64,000 nt of DNA from UBA1447 sp964612185 (GCA_964612185.1 CAZTCR010000013.1:1-64000); one strand, 5' to 3'. Counted from the first letter of the stretch, positions 34,346-43,268 are shown. A program made the numbers and translations. Notes: a model not told the origin generated them from the sequence alone.

Positions 34346-35388
34346 GGCAAATTCACCTCGAATCTATTGCATAATTGATTTGAAATTTCTACTTTCCGCT
34401 GCTCGATTTCGCGGCAGATATCTGTCCGCCAAAAAGCGAAGTTCAGTAGATCATTTTTGTTTTCTGTTTTTGTTATCAGATACTCTTTGTAACCGTATTT
34501 GCTGCGGGCAAGCTGATAGAGATATACATAGGGCATATACGTAAGATCGTCTTTTTTTAGGCTGAAAAAACGCAAATAATGGCCGACATAGTCTTCAAAC
34601 TCGGAAGTATCAAGCTCTTTTCCGCTTCTGCAGGCCGCACAGGATTGTGTATAAGAACGCATTAGTTCCCAAACAACCGGCAAACGGCGTGCAGACGAAA
34701 AATCAATTATCGCCTTGATTTTCTCATCATCGCATATGTACTGGAAACAGGTAAAATCCCCATGTGTGGCGCAATAGGTAAGTTTGTCGAAATATTGGCC
34801 GTAACCGGATATTTTGTAAACAAGCTGTTTCTTATACAAAAGGTCGCTTTTAATGCGTTTGTAATGTTTCTCTGCCGGGTTGCTTTCCAAAACCGCAAGC
34901 AGTTCGTCATATTGCTTTGCGCTGTTTTCCGGTGAAAACGAATTCACCCAATCGGCACCCATATCTGTCGGAAGATCATAATCCGCAAGCAGTGAGTGGA
35001 GTTTTCCAAGAAGCTCTGCTGCCTGCATCAATAGGTGAGATGGCAGATTGTTGTCACAGTAAATCTTCCCGTCAAAAAACTCCTGCATCAAAATAAATCT
35101 TTCTCTGTAGGAAAAGTATCGGTCGCCATTTACAAGCGCAATATTTTTTGCCGTCGGATATCCATGGTCTATCAAATAATCTGTTAGCTTAACTTCGCGT
35201 TGCAGATCGCTTTCATTGAACCGGCTCTGAAATTCCTTAAGAAAATAAGAATTGCTGCCATCGGACAGTTTATAACAGTTAGCTGTACCCATCGGCATAG
35301 GCAAAACTGTCAATTTCGCCTTTCCGTATTTCTCTGAAATGAGACATTGAATTGTTTCCTCGGTGAGAACTGATTTTTCATGAGACAT
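34342..35388 (-). CDS. Aminoglycoside phosphotransferase-fold kinase (CotS-like)
   Basis: 348 residues. Protein-kinase-like APH fold: the ATP-binding Lys in NSYFLKEF, Brenner-like loop CATHGDFTCFQY with catalytic Asp, and KAIIDFSSA with the metal Asp. This resembles CotS/homoserine-kinase-type proteins of Bacillota, phosphorylating an unknown small molecule, possibly an antibiotic or a spore-related compound. Paired with an acetyltransferase, which suggests modification of the same or a related compound. Confidence 0.8.
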   Translation of the reverse strand: MSHEKSVLTEETIQCLISEKYGKAKLTVLPMPMGTANCYKLSDGSNSYFLKEFQSRFNESDLQREVKLTDYLIDHGYPTAKNIALVNGDRYFSYRERFILMQEFFDGKIYCDNNLPSHLLMQAAELLGKLHSLLADYDLPTDMGADWVNSFSPENSAKQYDELLAVLESNPAEKHYKRIKSDLLYKKQLVYKISGYGQYFDKLTYCATHGDFTCFQYICDDEKIKAIIDFSSARRLPVVWELMRSYTQSCAACRSGKELDTSEFEDYVGHYLRFFSLKKDDLTYMPYVYLYQLARSKYGYKEYLITKTENKNDLLNFAFWRTDICREIEQRKVEISNQLCNRFEVNLP

Positions 35389-35390
35389 GG

Positions 35391-35648
35391 TTACACCTCA
35401 CAGCCAAAATCAAGGTTCTGCCGGAGCTTATCAGTGCGCTCATATGCCAGCCGCAGAAAATCGGATGGCAGCATTTTTTCATATCCACCATTTCATACCT
35501 CAAGACCAATTGCTCCGCAATATTCGGTGCTTTTTATCTTTCGCATAGCCTTCCCCCGGTCAATCGTACCGTCAAACGGAAGCAAATGCTGATCATCCGT
35601 GCCGTCGTTATCATGCAGGTGCGGCTTGCACATTCCGCCGCCTTCTTT
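35391..35648 (-). pseudogene. Remnant of a sugar phosphate isomerase/epimerase
   Basis: The frame reads CKPHLHDNDGTDDQHLLPF, continues GTIDRGKAM and ends GAIGLEV, matching the C-terminal part of xylose-isomerase-like TIM barrels, in which HLHDNDG and a GTIDW segment recur. It is cut at an in-frame TAG just upstream of 35648, has an in-frame TGA at 35493-35495, then runs on as coding-like sequence (NGGYEKMLPSDFLRLAYE) to a TAA at 35391. Most of the gene is missing. It follows the URO-D gene and precedes the kinase gene on the same strand. Confidence 0.75.
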
Positions 35649-35688
35649 CTAAAAAAACATTCCAGAGGATGGGCATGTGGTATTTGCA

Positions 35689-36789
35689 TCACCTGTAAAC
35701 CCCAAATTCATGCGCCGCGTTATACATCGCGATAACATTCTCCGTCGGTGTGTTATCCTGAATAGCATGGGTCGGGGCAAAATGATACCCGTAACCGTTC
35801 ATCATAACTGCCAGTGTATCCTTCACATCTTTTACCGTATCCTCCGCGCTGCCGTATGCCAGCGGTCCCGCGGTTGAAACACAGCCCCGGAAGCAAAGCC
35901 TGCCGCCGAAATGCTCTTTTAAATACTGCGGGCTCATGTTTGCCGCTTCCGGCTGCAGGGTATCCACGCCGTTCATGCCCATTTCGATAAAATCCTCATA
36001 CGCCCAAGAGGAGCTGCCGCAGGTGTGGATGATGACCGGGATTTTATAAGCCTTTGCCAAATCGATAAACTTTTGATGCCGCGGGCGGAAAACCCTGCGG
36101 AACAAATCGAGGCTGATCATTGGGGAATGCTGCGTGCCCAAATCCTCACCGAGCCACATAAAATCAATTTTGCCCTTGGCTGCCGCCAGGGTTCTTTCCA
36201 TTACGCTCAGCTGCATGTTTACCCGGCGGTCAAGAAAGTGAAGTGTCGCCTCGTCCTCTACCATAAGGTTGATAAGGACATCCTCCATCCCCATAATCCG
36301 GCCTGTTGAGTTGATGATATCCGGTGTGCCCGCTCCGCCGGTGTAGATGGCTTTATCCTTATGCCGTTCGAGCTGTTCGGCAATTTTTTTATAATCAAAG
36401 TGATCCGGGTCCGGCACGGGATAATTCGCGATGGTTTCGGGGTCGGCATCTTTCAGCGGGAAATCGCAGAAGTCCCAATAGCCGCCGGTTTGGTGCTCTA
36501 TCCAGCGCATATAGCAGCCTTCAATCTCGTTCACGCGCCTGTCCGGCTTCTCTTCAAAAAGCAACGGGCCGGTATACGGCGCGCCGACTCCGCGGTAGTC
36601 AACACCCAGCGCCTGATTCATCTTCTCGCGGTTACCGTCTGGAATGCCCAACGCCTTTGCCACCCGCCGGTGAATCCCGTCGTTGGTTTCATAGCCGATA
36701 GTCACCCGGTCTGTTTTTTCAAGGGCAAAGGTTTTGAGCACCCGCTCCTTCGCCGTCATGGTTTCCTTCGCTTTGATGATTTTTTCCAT
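35689..36789 (-). CDS. Uroporphyrinogen decarboxylase-fold (URO-D) protein
   Basis: 366 residues of the URO-D barrel: KERVLKTFALEKTDRV start, FMWLGEDLGTQ, IIHTCGSSSWAYEDFIEMG and LCFRGCVST. HTCG and the later Cys resemble the zinc site of methyltransferase (MtaA/MtbA-like) members rather than heme enzymes. No heme or methanogenic genes lie nearby; such proteins are common in catabolic clusters, where substrates are unknown. RBS AAAGGAAAC precedes the ATG. Confidence 0.85.
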   Translation of the reverse strand: MEKIIKAKETMTAKERVLKTFALEKTDRVTIGYETNDGIHRRVAKALGIPDGNREKMNQALGVDYRGVGAPYTGPLLFEEKPDRRVNEIEGCYMRWIEHQTGGYWDFCDFPLKDADPETIANYPVPDPDHFDYKKIAEQLERHKDKAIYTGGAGTPDIINSTGRIMGMEDVLINLMVEDEATLHFLDRRVNMQLSVMERTLAAAKGKIDFMWLGEDLGTQHSPMISLDLFRRVFRPRHQKFIDLAKAYKIPVIIHTCGSSSWAYEDFIEMGMNGVDTLQPEAANMSPQYLKEHFGGRLCFRGCVSTAGPLAYGSAEDTVKDVKDTLAVMMNGYGYHFAPTHAIQDNTPTENVIAMYNAAHEFGVYR

Positions 36790-36890
36790 AATGATAGGTT
36801 TCCTTTCAAAGCATTGTCAAAACTCCGATTGATTATATCATAAAGCATGATTTGCCGCATTACTTTGTACCAGAATTTCTGAAAATAAAC

Positions 36891-36945
36891 TTGTAATTGC
36901 CAGCTGCTATGTTATAATGATACTAATTGATATCAATTAGTATCA
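36891..36945 (+). promoter_or_regulatory. Fic promoter with 28-bp perfect palindrome
   Basis: TTGTAA (36891-36896), 16-base spacer, TATAAT (36913-36918), immediately followed by a perfect palindrome of half-site TGATACTAATTGAT (36918-36945) that would cover the transcription start. It is a strong operator candidate; the Fic protein itself ends in a winged-helix-like domain. Confidence 0.8.
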
Positions 36946-36998
36946 GTTGTGAGAATTTGAAGAATGTATTTTATCCCGGGAAAGGCGAGGTTATCGTT

Positions 36999-38165
36999 AT
37001 GGATGCCGCTCTATATGCAAAGATGCTAAGCGACAACAGTTTTACTGACTTGAAGAAGATGCAGCATAAATATACCGTTGCTGCCGTTGCGGAGATGATC
37101 GGGCTGCTCAGGCAGACCGCTTACAAAGCGATTCCTCTAAAAGATTTTAACGGCAATGAATTGGTATATCTGGAGCACCTCGCACCAATAAACCTGTCGG
37201 CTTCCAAAACGCTGCTCACGGTAAAACCTTCCGGCACGGATTACGGGCTCAATGCAATGGAGGAGGAAATTCACTCCACACTGACCATTGAGAATATCCG
37301 CTCAAGCAGAGAGAGCATTCACCGTATCTTATGCGGTTCTGCGCCGAAGGACGAAGCCGAGAACCGGATATTCGGCATGAAAAAAGGGCTGGATTTTATC
37401 AGCGACCCTTCGAAGGATATAACAGAAGAAAACATTTTCACACTATATATGCTCACTGTCGGCGACTATTTGGGCGGTGAGGAGAAGTTGATGCCGGGGC
37501 AGTATTACCGTCACGATAGCGTTTTTATCGTTGGTGACAAGGTGGAGCATCAAGGTTTGAATAGCAAAATGCTGCCGGATTATATAGCTGAACTTGTCAG
37601 TTTTATTCAAAACGAGCATAGCATGAATGATTTATTAAAGGCTGCTGTAATCCATTTTTATATTGCCTACCTGCACCCCTATTTTGACGGCAACGGCAGA
37701 ATGGCGCGCTTACTTCATCTTTGGTATCTTGTGCGGCAAGGTTTTTCCGCAACGCTTTTCATTGCTTTTTCTTCTTATATAAACAAGAGCAAAACAAAAT
37801 ATTACAAGGCCTTTACGCAGGTTGAAGAAAACAGCTCCATCAGCGGCTTGCTTGATGTCACGCCATTCCTTACCTATTTTATCGGTAATGTATATAACCT
37901 GCTGAAAGACACAACTCCGCAGACAGAAACCATGGAAAAATATAAGGAAGCACTCACACAGGGCAGCGTTACCGAAAAAGAAAACAATTTGTTCCTTTTT
38001 ATTTGTTCCGCCTATGGGGAAACCAAGTTTTCAACCAAACAACTTGAAAAGGACTTTGGGAACGCCGCTTATGCAACCATACGCAGTTTCGTGTTAAAAT
38101 TTGAGTCACTCGGCATATTGAAAAGCGAAAAACTCGGCAACCGTATAAAATATTTTTTAGTCTGA
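36999..38165 (+). CDS. Fic-family protein with winged-helix end
   Basis: 388 residues. The Fic core HPYFDGNGRMAR (near residue 225) matches HPFx(D/E)GNGRxxR, with the catalytic His and the ATP-binding loop intact, so AMP transfer to a hydroxyl side chain is expected. The N-terminal segment (EEIHSTLTIENIRSSRESI) includes a possible inhibitory helix region with S/T-x-x-I-E. The C-terminal 60 residues (EKENNLFLFICS, then YATIRSFVLKFESLGIL) look like a winged helix. GGCGAGG precedes the ATG. It stands alone, divergent from the URO-D gene. Confidence 0.9.
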   Translation: MDAALYAKMLSDNSFTDLKKMQHKYTVAAVAEMIGLLRQTAYKAIPLKDFNGNELVYLEHLAPINLSASKTLLTVKPSGTDYGLNAMEEEIHSTLTIENIRSSRESIHRILCGSAPKDEAENRIFGMKKGLDFISDPSKDITEENIFTLYMLTVGDYLGGEEKLMPGQYYRHDSVFIVGDKVEHQGLNSKMLPDYIAELVSFIQNEHSMNDLLKAAVIHFYIAYLHPYFDGNGRMARLLHLWYLVRQGFSATLFIAFSSYINKSKTKYYKAFTQVEENSSISGLLDVTPFLTYFIGNVYNLLKDTTPQTETMEKYKEALTQGSVTEKENNLFLFICSAYGETKFSTKQLEKDFGNAAYATIRSFVLKFESLGILKSEKLGNRIKYFLV

Positions 38166-38262
38166 CACCTATGGAAACCATAGCATACTATTGATATTTC
38201 CTCCGACCGATGATAATCTTTAATCAAAAAGGAATATAACAAATGAAAAGGAGCATAAGTAA

Positions 38263-38703
38263 ATGAAAACCAACATCAAAAAACTAATCCCCTTCGTTTT
38301 AGCAACATTGACCGTCCTCCTCTTTGGCGCCTGCGCGCAAAACAGCGATACAAATGGCAAAACGACAACAGCCGATGCCGGGCAAACAGCCGCCGCAGAG
38401 TACAAAAAAATAACCGCCGCCCAAGCGAAAGCCTTGATAGACGGCGGAAGTGTCATTATTCTGGATGTCCGGACACAGGAAGAATTTAATCAGGGGCATA
38501 TTGAGGGCGCGGTGCTGCTGCCCAACACCGAAATCGCCTTGAAAGCCGCAACCATCCTCACAGATAAGAACGCAAAAATCCTTGTCTATTGCAGAAGCGG
38601 CAACCGAAGCGCTTCCGCCTCAAAAGATTTAATCGCAATGGGTTACACGGATGTGCTGGACTTTGGCGGTATTATCGATTGGCCGTATGAAACGGTCAAA
38701 TAG
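38263..38703 (+). CDS. Rhodanese lipoprotein
   Basis: 146 residues with a lipoprotein signal ending LLFGAC (lipid Cys near residue 24), a Thr/Ala-rich linker, and a single rhodanese domain with active-site loop CRSGNRS (Cys near 112). It would transfer sulfur or reduce persulfides on the outer face of the membrane. Its C-terminus (GYTDVLDFGGIIDWPYETV) closely resembles the cytoplasmic rhodanese at 40084, so the two are duplicates. GGAGC-like site before the ATG. Confidence 0.9.
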   Translation: MKTNIKKLIPFVLATLTVLLFGACAQNSDTNGKTTTADAGQTAAAEYKKITAAQAKALIDGGSVIILDVRTQEEFNQGHIEGAVLLPNTEIALKAATILTDKNAKILVYCRSGNRSASASKDLIAMGYTDVLDFGGIIDWPYETVK

Positions 38704-38719
38704 AAAAGGGAACGGAAGA

Positions 38720-40054
38720 ATGAGTAAAATCACCTTTTACGCCAGCGAATACGCGACGCTCGACAGCGATGTGAAAGCCGGCGGGGGCACAGATGATACC
38801 AAGGCAATTCAGCAGCTGCTGGACAAAGCGCTGGAGCATCCCCTGCATTTGGTGATGGACGGCGCGGCGCTGGTCGGTGGGCTTGTTTTCCATTCCAACA
38901 CCACCATAGAATGCCTGAATCAAAGCTGCGGCTTCTATCTGAAGGATCATGTCAGCGTACCCCTTTTGCAAAACAGCAACAGGGACTTTTATGAAATCAA
39001 GACGGAAAATGTCTGCCTTTATGGCGGCACATACAACTTCAACTGCCTGCATCAGGAACACCACCGCCAGCCGGAAGGACACGCATTTGACGATAACAGC
39101 ATTGATGACTTTGTGAACTGCTGGACTTTTGGCTTTCGGATTTACGGCATCAAAAATCTGGTCATCCGCGATGTGACGACGATTGACCAGCGGACCTTTA
39201 CCATGATGATCGCCAACTTTGAGAATGTCACGATGGATAACATCGACATCCAGCTGCCGAATATACTGTTCGGGCAAAATCAGGACGGGCTTCATTTTTG
39301 GGGTCCGGGGCGGTTCCTCAACCTGACGAATATTAAAGGCACCTCCGGCGACGACATTATTGCCCTTGCCCCCGACGAGGGCGACAGTAAATCCTCCATC
39401 ACCGATGTGTTGATTGACGGCCTGATGCTCAAAGAAGCGGACCAGGCCATCCGCCTGCTCAGCCGCGGCAAAGGCCGGCTGGACAGAGTGGTAATACGAA
39501 ATGTTTCCGGCGAATTCAAGAGCTTCGGTTTTTTTATCAATCCGTGGTTCCGCGGGGACGGAATTGAAGGTAACATCGGGCATATCACTTTTGAAAACAT
39601 CGACTTAACGCAGAAAAATCACAAATACACCTATTCATCACCGCTGCTGTTCCGCCTCGGCGGCACCATCGAACGGCTTACCTTCAAAAACATCCGGTTT
39701 TCCAATCCCGATGACAAAGCGGTCTTTATGCAAATCGGCGGCTCCTATTCCGACGAGCACAAATCCGATGATGGCTGCCCGTCCCGCATTGGAACGGTCT
39801 TGATTGACGGGCTTGAAATCGTAAAAAACGAAGACGGCAATCCAACCAGGGGTATCGAAGTAAAATGTCCGGTGGAAACCCTGATCATCCGCGATGCTTT
39901 CTTAAACAATTTCGACGAGCAATCTTTTATAACGATGTTTGAAAAAGGTGAGATAGCGCATTTGTCAATAGACGGAGTTTGCATCAATGACAAGAACAAA
40001 CTGATTGACGATGCGGCAGAAAAAGTCAAATCCCTTCACACAAGGGTTATCTGA
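38720..40054 (+). CDS. Polygalacturonase-fold (PbH1) protein
   Basis: 444 residues of right-handed beta-helix. Polygalacturonase-like loops: NQDGLHFWG (near residue 190), TSGDDIIALAPDEG (near 210) and a later RGDGIEGN. GH28 enzymes use Asp residues in NTD and DD motifs; NQDG and GDDI are present but the GHG His motif is not obvious, so another linkage or an epimerase/lyase activity is possible. No signal peptide. The ATG is preceded by a GGGAACGGAAGA site. It sits between two rhodanese genes, a strange neighbour. Confidence 0.75.
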   Translation: MSKITFYASEYATLDSDVKAGGGTDDTKAIQQLLDKALEHPLHLVMDGAALVGGLVFHSNTTIECLNQSCGFYLKDHVSVPLLQNSNRDFYEIKTENVCLYGGTYNFNCLHQEHHRQPEGHAFDDNSIDDFVNCWTFGFRIYGIKNLVIRDVTTIDQRTFTMMIANFENVTMDNIDIQLPNILFGQNQDGLHFWGPGRFLNLTNIKGTSGDDIIALAPDEGDSKSSITDVLIDGLMLKEADQAIRLLSRGKGRLDRVVIRNVSGEFKSFGFFINPWFRGDGIEGNIGHITFENIDLTQKNHKYTYSSPLLFRLGGTIERLTFKNIRFSNPDDKAVFMQIGGSYSDEHKSDDGCPSRIGTVLIDGLEIVKNEDGNPTRGIEVKCPVETLIIRDAFLNNFDEQSFITMFEKGEIAHLSIDGVCINDKNKLIDDAAEKVKSLHTRVI

Positions 40055-40083
40055 CAGAATAGTTTTTGAAAGAGGGAAGCACC

Positions 40084-40401
40084 ATGTTCGGGAAAAAATA
40101 CAAAAAAATCAGCCCGGAGGAAGCGATATCAATCATGGATGCCGGTGCGGTCATCCTGTTGGATGTCCGTACCAAAGAGGAATATGCTGTGGGGCATATC
40201 AAAAACTCCGTGCTTTTAACCAACACGGAAATTGCCGATAAGGCAGCCACTGTTTTGCCGGACAAGGATGCGAAAATAATTGTCTACTGTGCCAGCGGAA
40301 TGCGCAGCGCAGGGGCGGCAAAGCTTTTGGTAAAAATGGGTTATAAAAATGTGTTCGATATGGGCGGACTGGTAACCTGGCCGTATGGCACTGTCATGTA
40401 G
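40084..40401 (+). CDS. Cytoplasmic rhodanese
   Basis: 105 residues, a single rhodanese domain with ILLDVRTKEEYAVGH and active-site loop CASGMRS. There is no signal. It is close to the lipoprotein rhodanese at 38263, which suggests a tandem duplication separated by the PbH1 gene. AGAGGG lies before the ATG. A terminator follows. Confidence 0.9.
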   Translation: MFGKKYKKISPEEAISIMDAGAVILLDVRTKEEYAVGHIKNSVLLTNTEIADKAATVLPDKDAKIIVYCASGMRSAGAAKLLVKMGYKNVFDMGGLVTWPYGTVM

Positions 40402-40436
40402 GATATCGTTTTGTACTGCCTAATATACGCCGCACG

Positions 40437-40469
40437 AAAGCCCCTGCGTTTATAAACCGCAGGGGCTTT
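40437..40469 (+). terminator. Terminator after the rhodanese gene
   Basis: AAAGCCCCTGCG pairs with CGCAGGGGCTTT around a nine-base AT-rich loop. The T run is short. Confidence 0.75.
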
Positions 40470-40525
40470 GCTATGAGTTGTTAAGCATGCCTTGCAGCAC
40501 TGAAGTGCTTGTTTGCCGTGTATCT

Positions 40526-40891
40526 CTACTTTATGTATTCTATCAACTGTACCTTGAGCCCGTTAGGGTCCAATATGAAGAAAAACTTTATGTGTTCGTT
40601 TGGCTGAAAAGGTCCGCTGTAAATTCCGATGCCCTTGTCTTTTAAGGTTCCCATCATCTTATCTGCCGATTCGACTTCAAAGCCTACAGATATATCTTTC
40701 CCGATCGTTACCTCGCTGATTTTTTCGTTGCAGATGAGTTCAAGCTTTGTCTCGCCGTCGCCTAAAAACGCGAGTTCCATGTCCGGGCCGGCCTTATATC
40801 TTCTGTCCACCTGCAACCCCAGAACCCCCGTGTAAAATGCCAAAGATTCCTCCATGTTTTTGACCGTTAGTGTTGTCCAGCAGAACTTCAT
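40526..40891 (-). CDS. VOC-family (glyoxalase-like) protein
   Basis: 121 residues of the vicinal-oxygen-chelate fold: CWTTLTVKNMEESLAFY start, two beta-alpha-beta-beta-beta units and the C-terminal KFFFILDPNGLKVQLIEY with a likely metal Glu. Such enzymes include glyoxalase I, dioxygenases and antibiotic-binding proteins; the substrate is unknown. GGAGG stands nine bases before the ATG. It is divergent from the MerR gene. Confidence 0.88.
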   Translation of the reverse strand: MKFCWTTLTVKNMEESLAFYTGVLGLQVDRRYKAGPDMELAFLGDGETKLELICNEKISEVTIGKDISVGFEVESADKMMGTLKDKGIGIYSGPFQPNEHIKFFFILDPNGLKVQLIEYIK

Positions 40892-41005
40892 AACTCATTT
40901 CCTCCTTCAAGTTGATGACTTTATTTTTAGATTTGATACTATTCTAACGCTACTGACTGTTAAAAGCAATAATTGTAAACGCCAAAAAATAAATCAACAA
41001 AAGTA

Positions 41006-41036
41006 TTGACATTAACGCTGCGTCATAGTTTATACT
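41006..41036 (+). promoter_or_regulatory. MerR-type promoter with 19-bp spacer
   Basis: TTGACA (41006-41011) and TATACT (41031-41036) are separated by 19 bases, the over-long spacing typical of MerR-activated promoters. An ACGC-T-GCGT dyad sits inside the spacer, where the regulator would bind and untwist the DNA. Confidence 0.82.
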
Positions 41037-41056
41037 GGTTAAAGGAGGTGGAAGAA

Positions 41057-41821
41057 ATGGCATACACAGTGAACAATTTGGCGCAAATCTCAGGCATCAG
41101 CACACGCACCTTGAGGTATTATGACAGCATCGGGCTGCTCCGGCCGGCACGGGTCAGTTCAAACGGGTACCGCATTTACGGCCAAAACGAAGTGGACAAG
41201 CTGCAGCAAATCCTCTTTTACCGTGAAATGGGTGTAGCGCTTGACGAAATCAAGGCAATCCTCGACGCACCCGGGTTTGACAAGGCAAAGGCGCTGCAAA
41301 GCCATTTGACTGCACTCCTGCAAAAAAGAGACCGGCTTGAGGCGTTGATTCTCACTGTCGGTAAAACCATTGACACCATGAAAGGCGGAGTTACAATGAG
41401 CGATAAAGAAAAATTTGAAGGTTTCAAGCAAAATTTGATTGACGAAAACGAGCAAAGCTACGGCAAAGAAGTCAGGGAAAAGTTCGGTGACGAAGCAATT
41501 GACGCGTCCAACGCCAAGCTCAAAGGCATGACGCAGGCACAGTACGACACTGCGCAGGCGCTCTCCGCGCAAATCAATGAAAATTTGATTACAGCGATGC
41601 AAAACGGCGACCCGGCGTGCAACGCCGCGCACAAAGCCTGTGAACTGCACAAAGAATGGCTCTGCCTGTTCTGGCCGGACGGTATGTACAGCAAACAGGC
41701 GCACAAATCACTTGGTAAAATGTATGTAGCGGATGAACGCTTCAAAGCCTATTATGATAAAATCGCCCCCGGCGCGGCAAAGTTTCTGTGGGACGCGCTG
41801 AATATCTACTGTGCGGAGTAA
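41057..41821 (+). CDS. MerR regulator with TipAS antibiotic-recognition domain
   Basis: 254 residues. N-terminal MerR helix-turn-helix (YTVNNLAQISGISTRTLRYY), coiled-coil linker, and a C-terminal TipAS domain (from about residue 115). In TipAL of Streptomyces this domain binds thiopeptide antibiotics and activates transcription; an internal Met near the domain start would correspond to the short TipAS product. Its own promoter has a MerR layout, so it is probably autoregulated. AAAGGAGGTG precedes the ATG. Ligand unknown. Confidence 0.92.
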   Translation: MAYTVNNLAQISGISTRTLRYYDSIGLLRPARVSSNGYRIYGQNEVDKLQQILFYREMGVALDEIKAILDAPGFDKAKALQSHLTALLQKRDRLEALILTVGKTIDTMKGGVTMSDKEKFEGFKQNLIDENEQSYGKEVREKFGDEAIDASNAKLKGMTQAQYDTAQALSAQINENLITAMQNGDPACNAAHKACELHKEWLCLFWPDGMYSKQAHKSLGKMYVADERFKAYYDKIAPGAAKFLWDALNIYCAE

Positions 41822-41891
41822 CGGCAGCATCATAGAGCAAAGCTGCGGCAAACGATATATCGCGAGCCACAGCTTTTTTGTTTTAATACTT

Positions 41892-42209
41892 TTATTTTTG
41901 CTTAAATTTTACCGCCGTACCGTAAGCCATGACCTCAGCTGCGCCCTGCATAATGGAAGAAGATGCATAACGGATGTTGATAACAGCGTCCGCGCCCAGA
42001 CCTTCCGCCTCTTCCGCCATTCTTTTTGTGGCAAGCGCTCGGGCATCGTTCATCATCTCGTTGTATGCTTTCAGCTCCCCGCCAACCAGGGTTTTAAAGC
42101 TTTGTGTAATGTCGCGCCCAATGTTTTTTGACTGAACGGTGCTGCCTTTCACAATGCCCAACATCTCCATTTCCTTGCCCGTGATATAATCAGTATTTAC
42201 TAAGATCAT
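41892..42209 (-). CDS. YbjQ-family (UPF0145) protein
   Basis: 105 residues of the YbjQ family: IVKGSTVQSKNIGRDI, LVGGELKAYNEM and GADAVINIRYASSS. These pentameric proteins are of unknown function, with heavy-metal binding proposed. The ATG at 42209 follows AAAGGTG by about seven bases. It overlaps the small membrane protein gene upstream, so the two are coupled. Confidence 0.88.
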   Translation of the reverse strand: MILVNTDYITGKEMEMLGIVKGSTVQSKNIGRDITQSFKTLVGGELKAYNEMMNDARALATKRMAEEAEGLGADAVINIRYASSSIMQGAAEVMAYGTAVKFKQK

Positions 42210-42411
42210 CTTCTTCACCTTTCTTTATTTCCTTTATTCTTTCAGCCAAAACAAAAACACTCACGCCGGCAAGCCCTATAAAAATTACAGCCGAAAGTGC
42301 TTTTGCCCAACCGGGAATCGGCGCAAAAAAATACATCGCGAGGTACCCGGCCAACGCGCCGATTAGTATGATAGTAATCACAATTGGGGCTATCAGCTTT
42401 TTTCGTTTCAC
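42190..42411 (-). CDS. Small two-helix membrane protein
   Basis: 73 residues with two transmembrane helices (about 7-30 and 38-58) and a charged tail ending EEDDLSKY. No family recognised. A GTG start follows AAGGTGTGCCG; upstream residues are not membrane-like. It precedes and overlaps the YbjQ gene. Confidence 0.65.
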   Translation of the reverse strand: MKRKKLIAPIVITIILIGALAGYLAMYFFAPIPGWAKALSAVIFIGLAGVSVFVLAERIKEIKKGEEDDLSKY

Positions 42412-42677
42412 CGGCACACCTTCTTTCTGAATAACTGTTACGATAATAGCATAATTTCGCTCAATATTCAACATATCTAACCACTCGCAAACAACCTTGT
42501 CTAATCCCTATATCAGGATATGAGAAGCAAGCCATCACATGTTTCGCATAAAATATATCTTGACTAATTAAAATTTCTGCTCTATAATAAAATTGTATTC
42601 ATTTTTTATATATACAATTATTTTAAAGAAATTTAACACCTGTCACACATCCTCATTTGCAGGAAGGAGGTGCCGCA

Positions 42678-43268
42678 TTGGGCAGAGCGCCGGATATCAG
42701 AACCGAAAGGACCCGTCAGGCCCTAATAGGTGCCATGTATGCTCTTTTGGAAGAATATACCTGGGAAGAAATCACCGTGCTCAAAATGTGTGAAAAAGCC
42801 GGGATAAAAAGAGCCACTTTCTATTTGCATTTTAAGGACATCGATCAATTCCTTGATTTTTGCCACACCAAGGTGTTTCATGACCTGTTTCCGCCTATCA
42901 GCCAAGACGCGCCCCCGACAACGAGAGAAGACTATGTGGAGGGCTTGTTCAACAGTATTTTTACCTTCCTCCTCGAACACAAAACCATGCTCAAGACCAA
43001 TATTAAAAAAACAAAAACGAGCACCCTTCTCGATTTAATGCACACCGCTATCGCCGGGGAACTCAACAGCCGCGGCAAGGACATCGTTACAAGAGGTTAC
43101 ACGCTGCACATGCCCGCACCAATCATCTGCGAATACTATGCGGGCGCCTATATGGCGCTCATCAAATACTGGCTGTTCAGCGAAACCGAGGTCACGAAGG
43201 ACGAGCTCATCGGGTATGTCAAGCTGCTCATCAATCAAAAGGAAATGTCTTATACGCCGCCGGCTTGA
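42678..43268 (+). CDS. TetR-family regulator
   Basis: 196 residues. N-terminal helix-turn-helix (ALIGAMYALLEEYTWEEITV, then CEKAGIKRATFYLHFKDID) as in TetR proteins, and a helical ligand domain with a TetR_C end (YYAGAYMALIKYWL). The start is TTG at 42678, seven bases after AAGGAGG; a TTG seven codons earlier lies within that site. It stands alone next to a convergent membrane protein gene. Target unknown. Confidence 0.88.
   Translation: MGRAPDIRTERTRQALIGAMYALLEEYTWEEITVLKMCEKAGIKRATFYLHFKDIDQFLDFCHTKVFHDLFPPISQDAPPTTREDYVEGLFNSIFTFLLEHKTMLKTNIKKTKTSTLLDLMHTAIAGELNSRGKDIVTRGYTLHMPAPIICEYYAGAYMALIKYWLFSETEVTKDELIGYVKLLINQKEMSYTPPA

Noticed and set aside
38696..39583. 295-codon minus frame opposite the PbH1 gene at 38720
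   Set aside because: Shadow of a real gene; composition unlike proteins and no start signal.
42480..42677. Possible small RNA or gene before the TetR gene
   Set aside because: AT-rich with no stable hairpin, promoter pair or reading frame that I can support.
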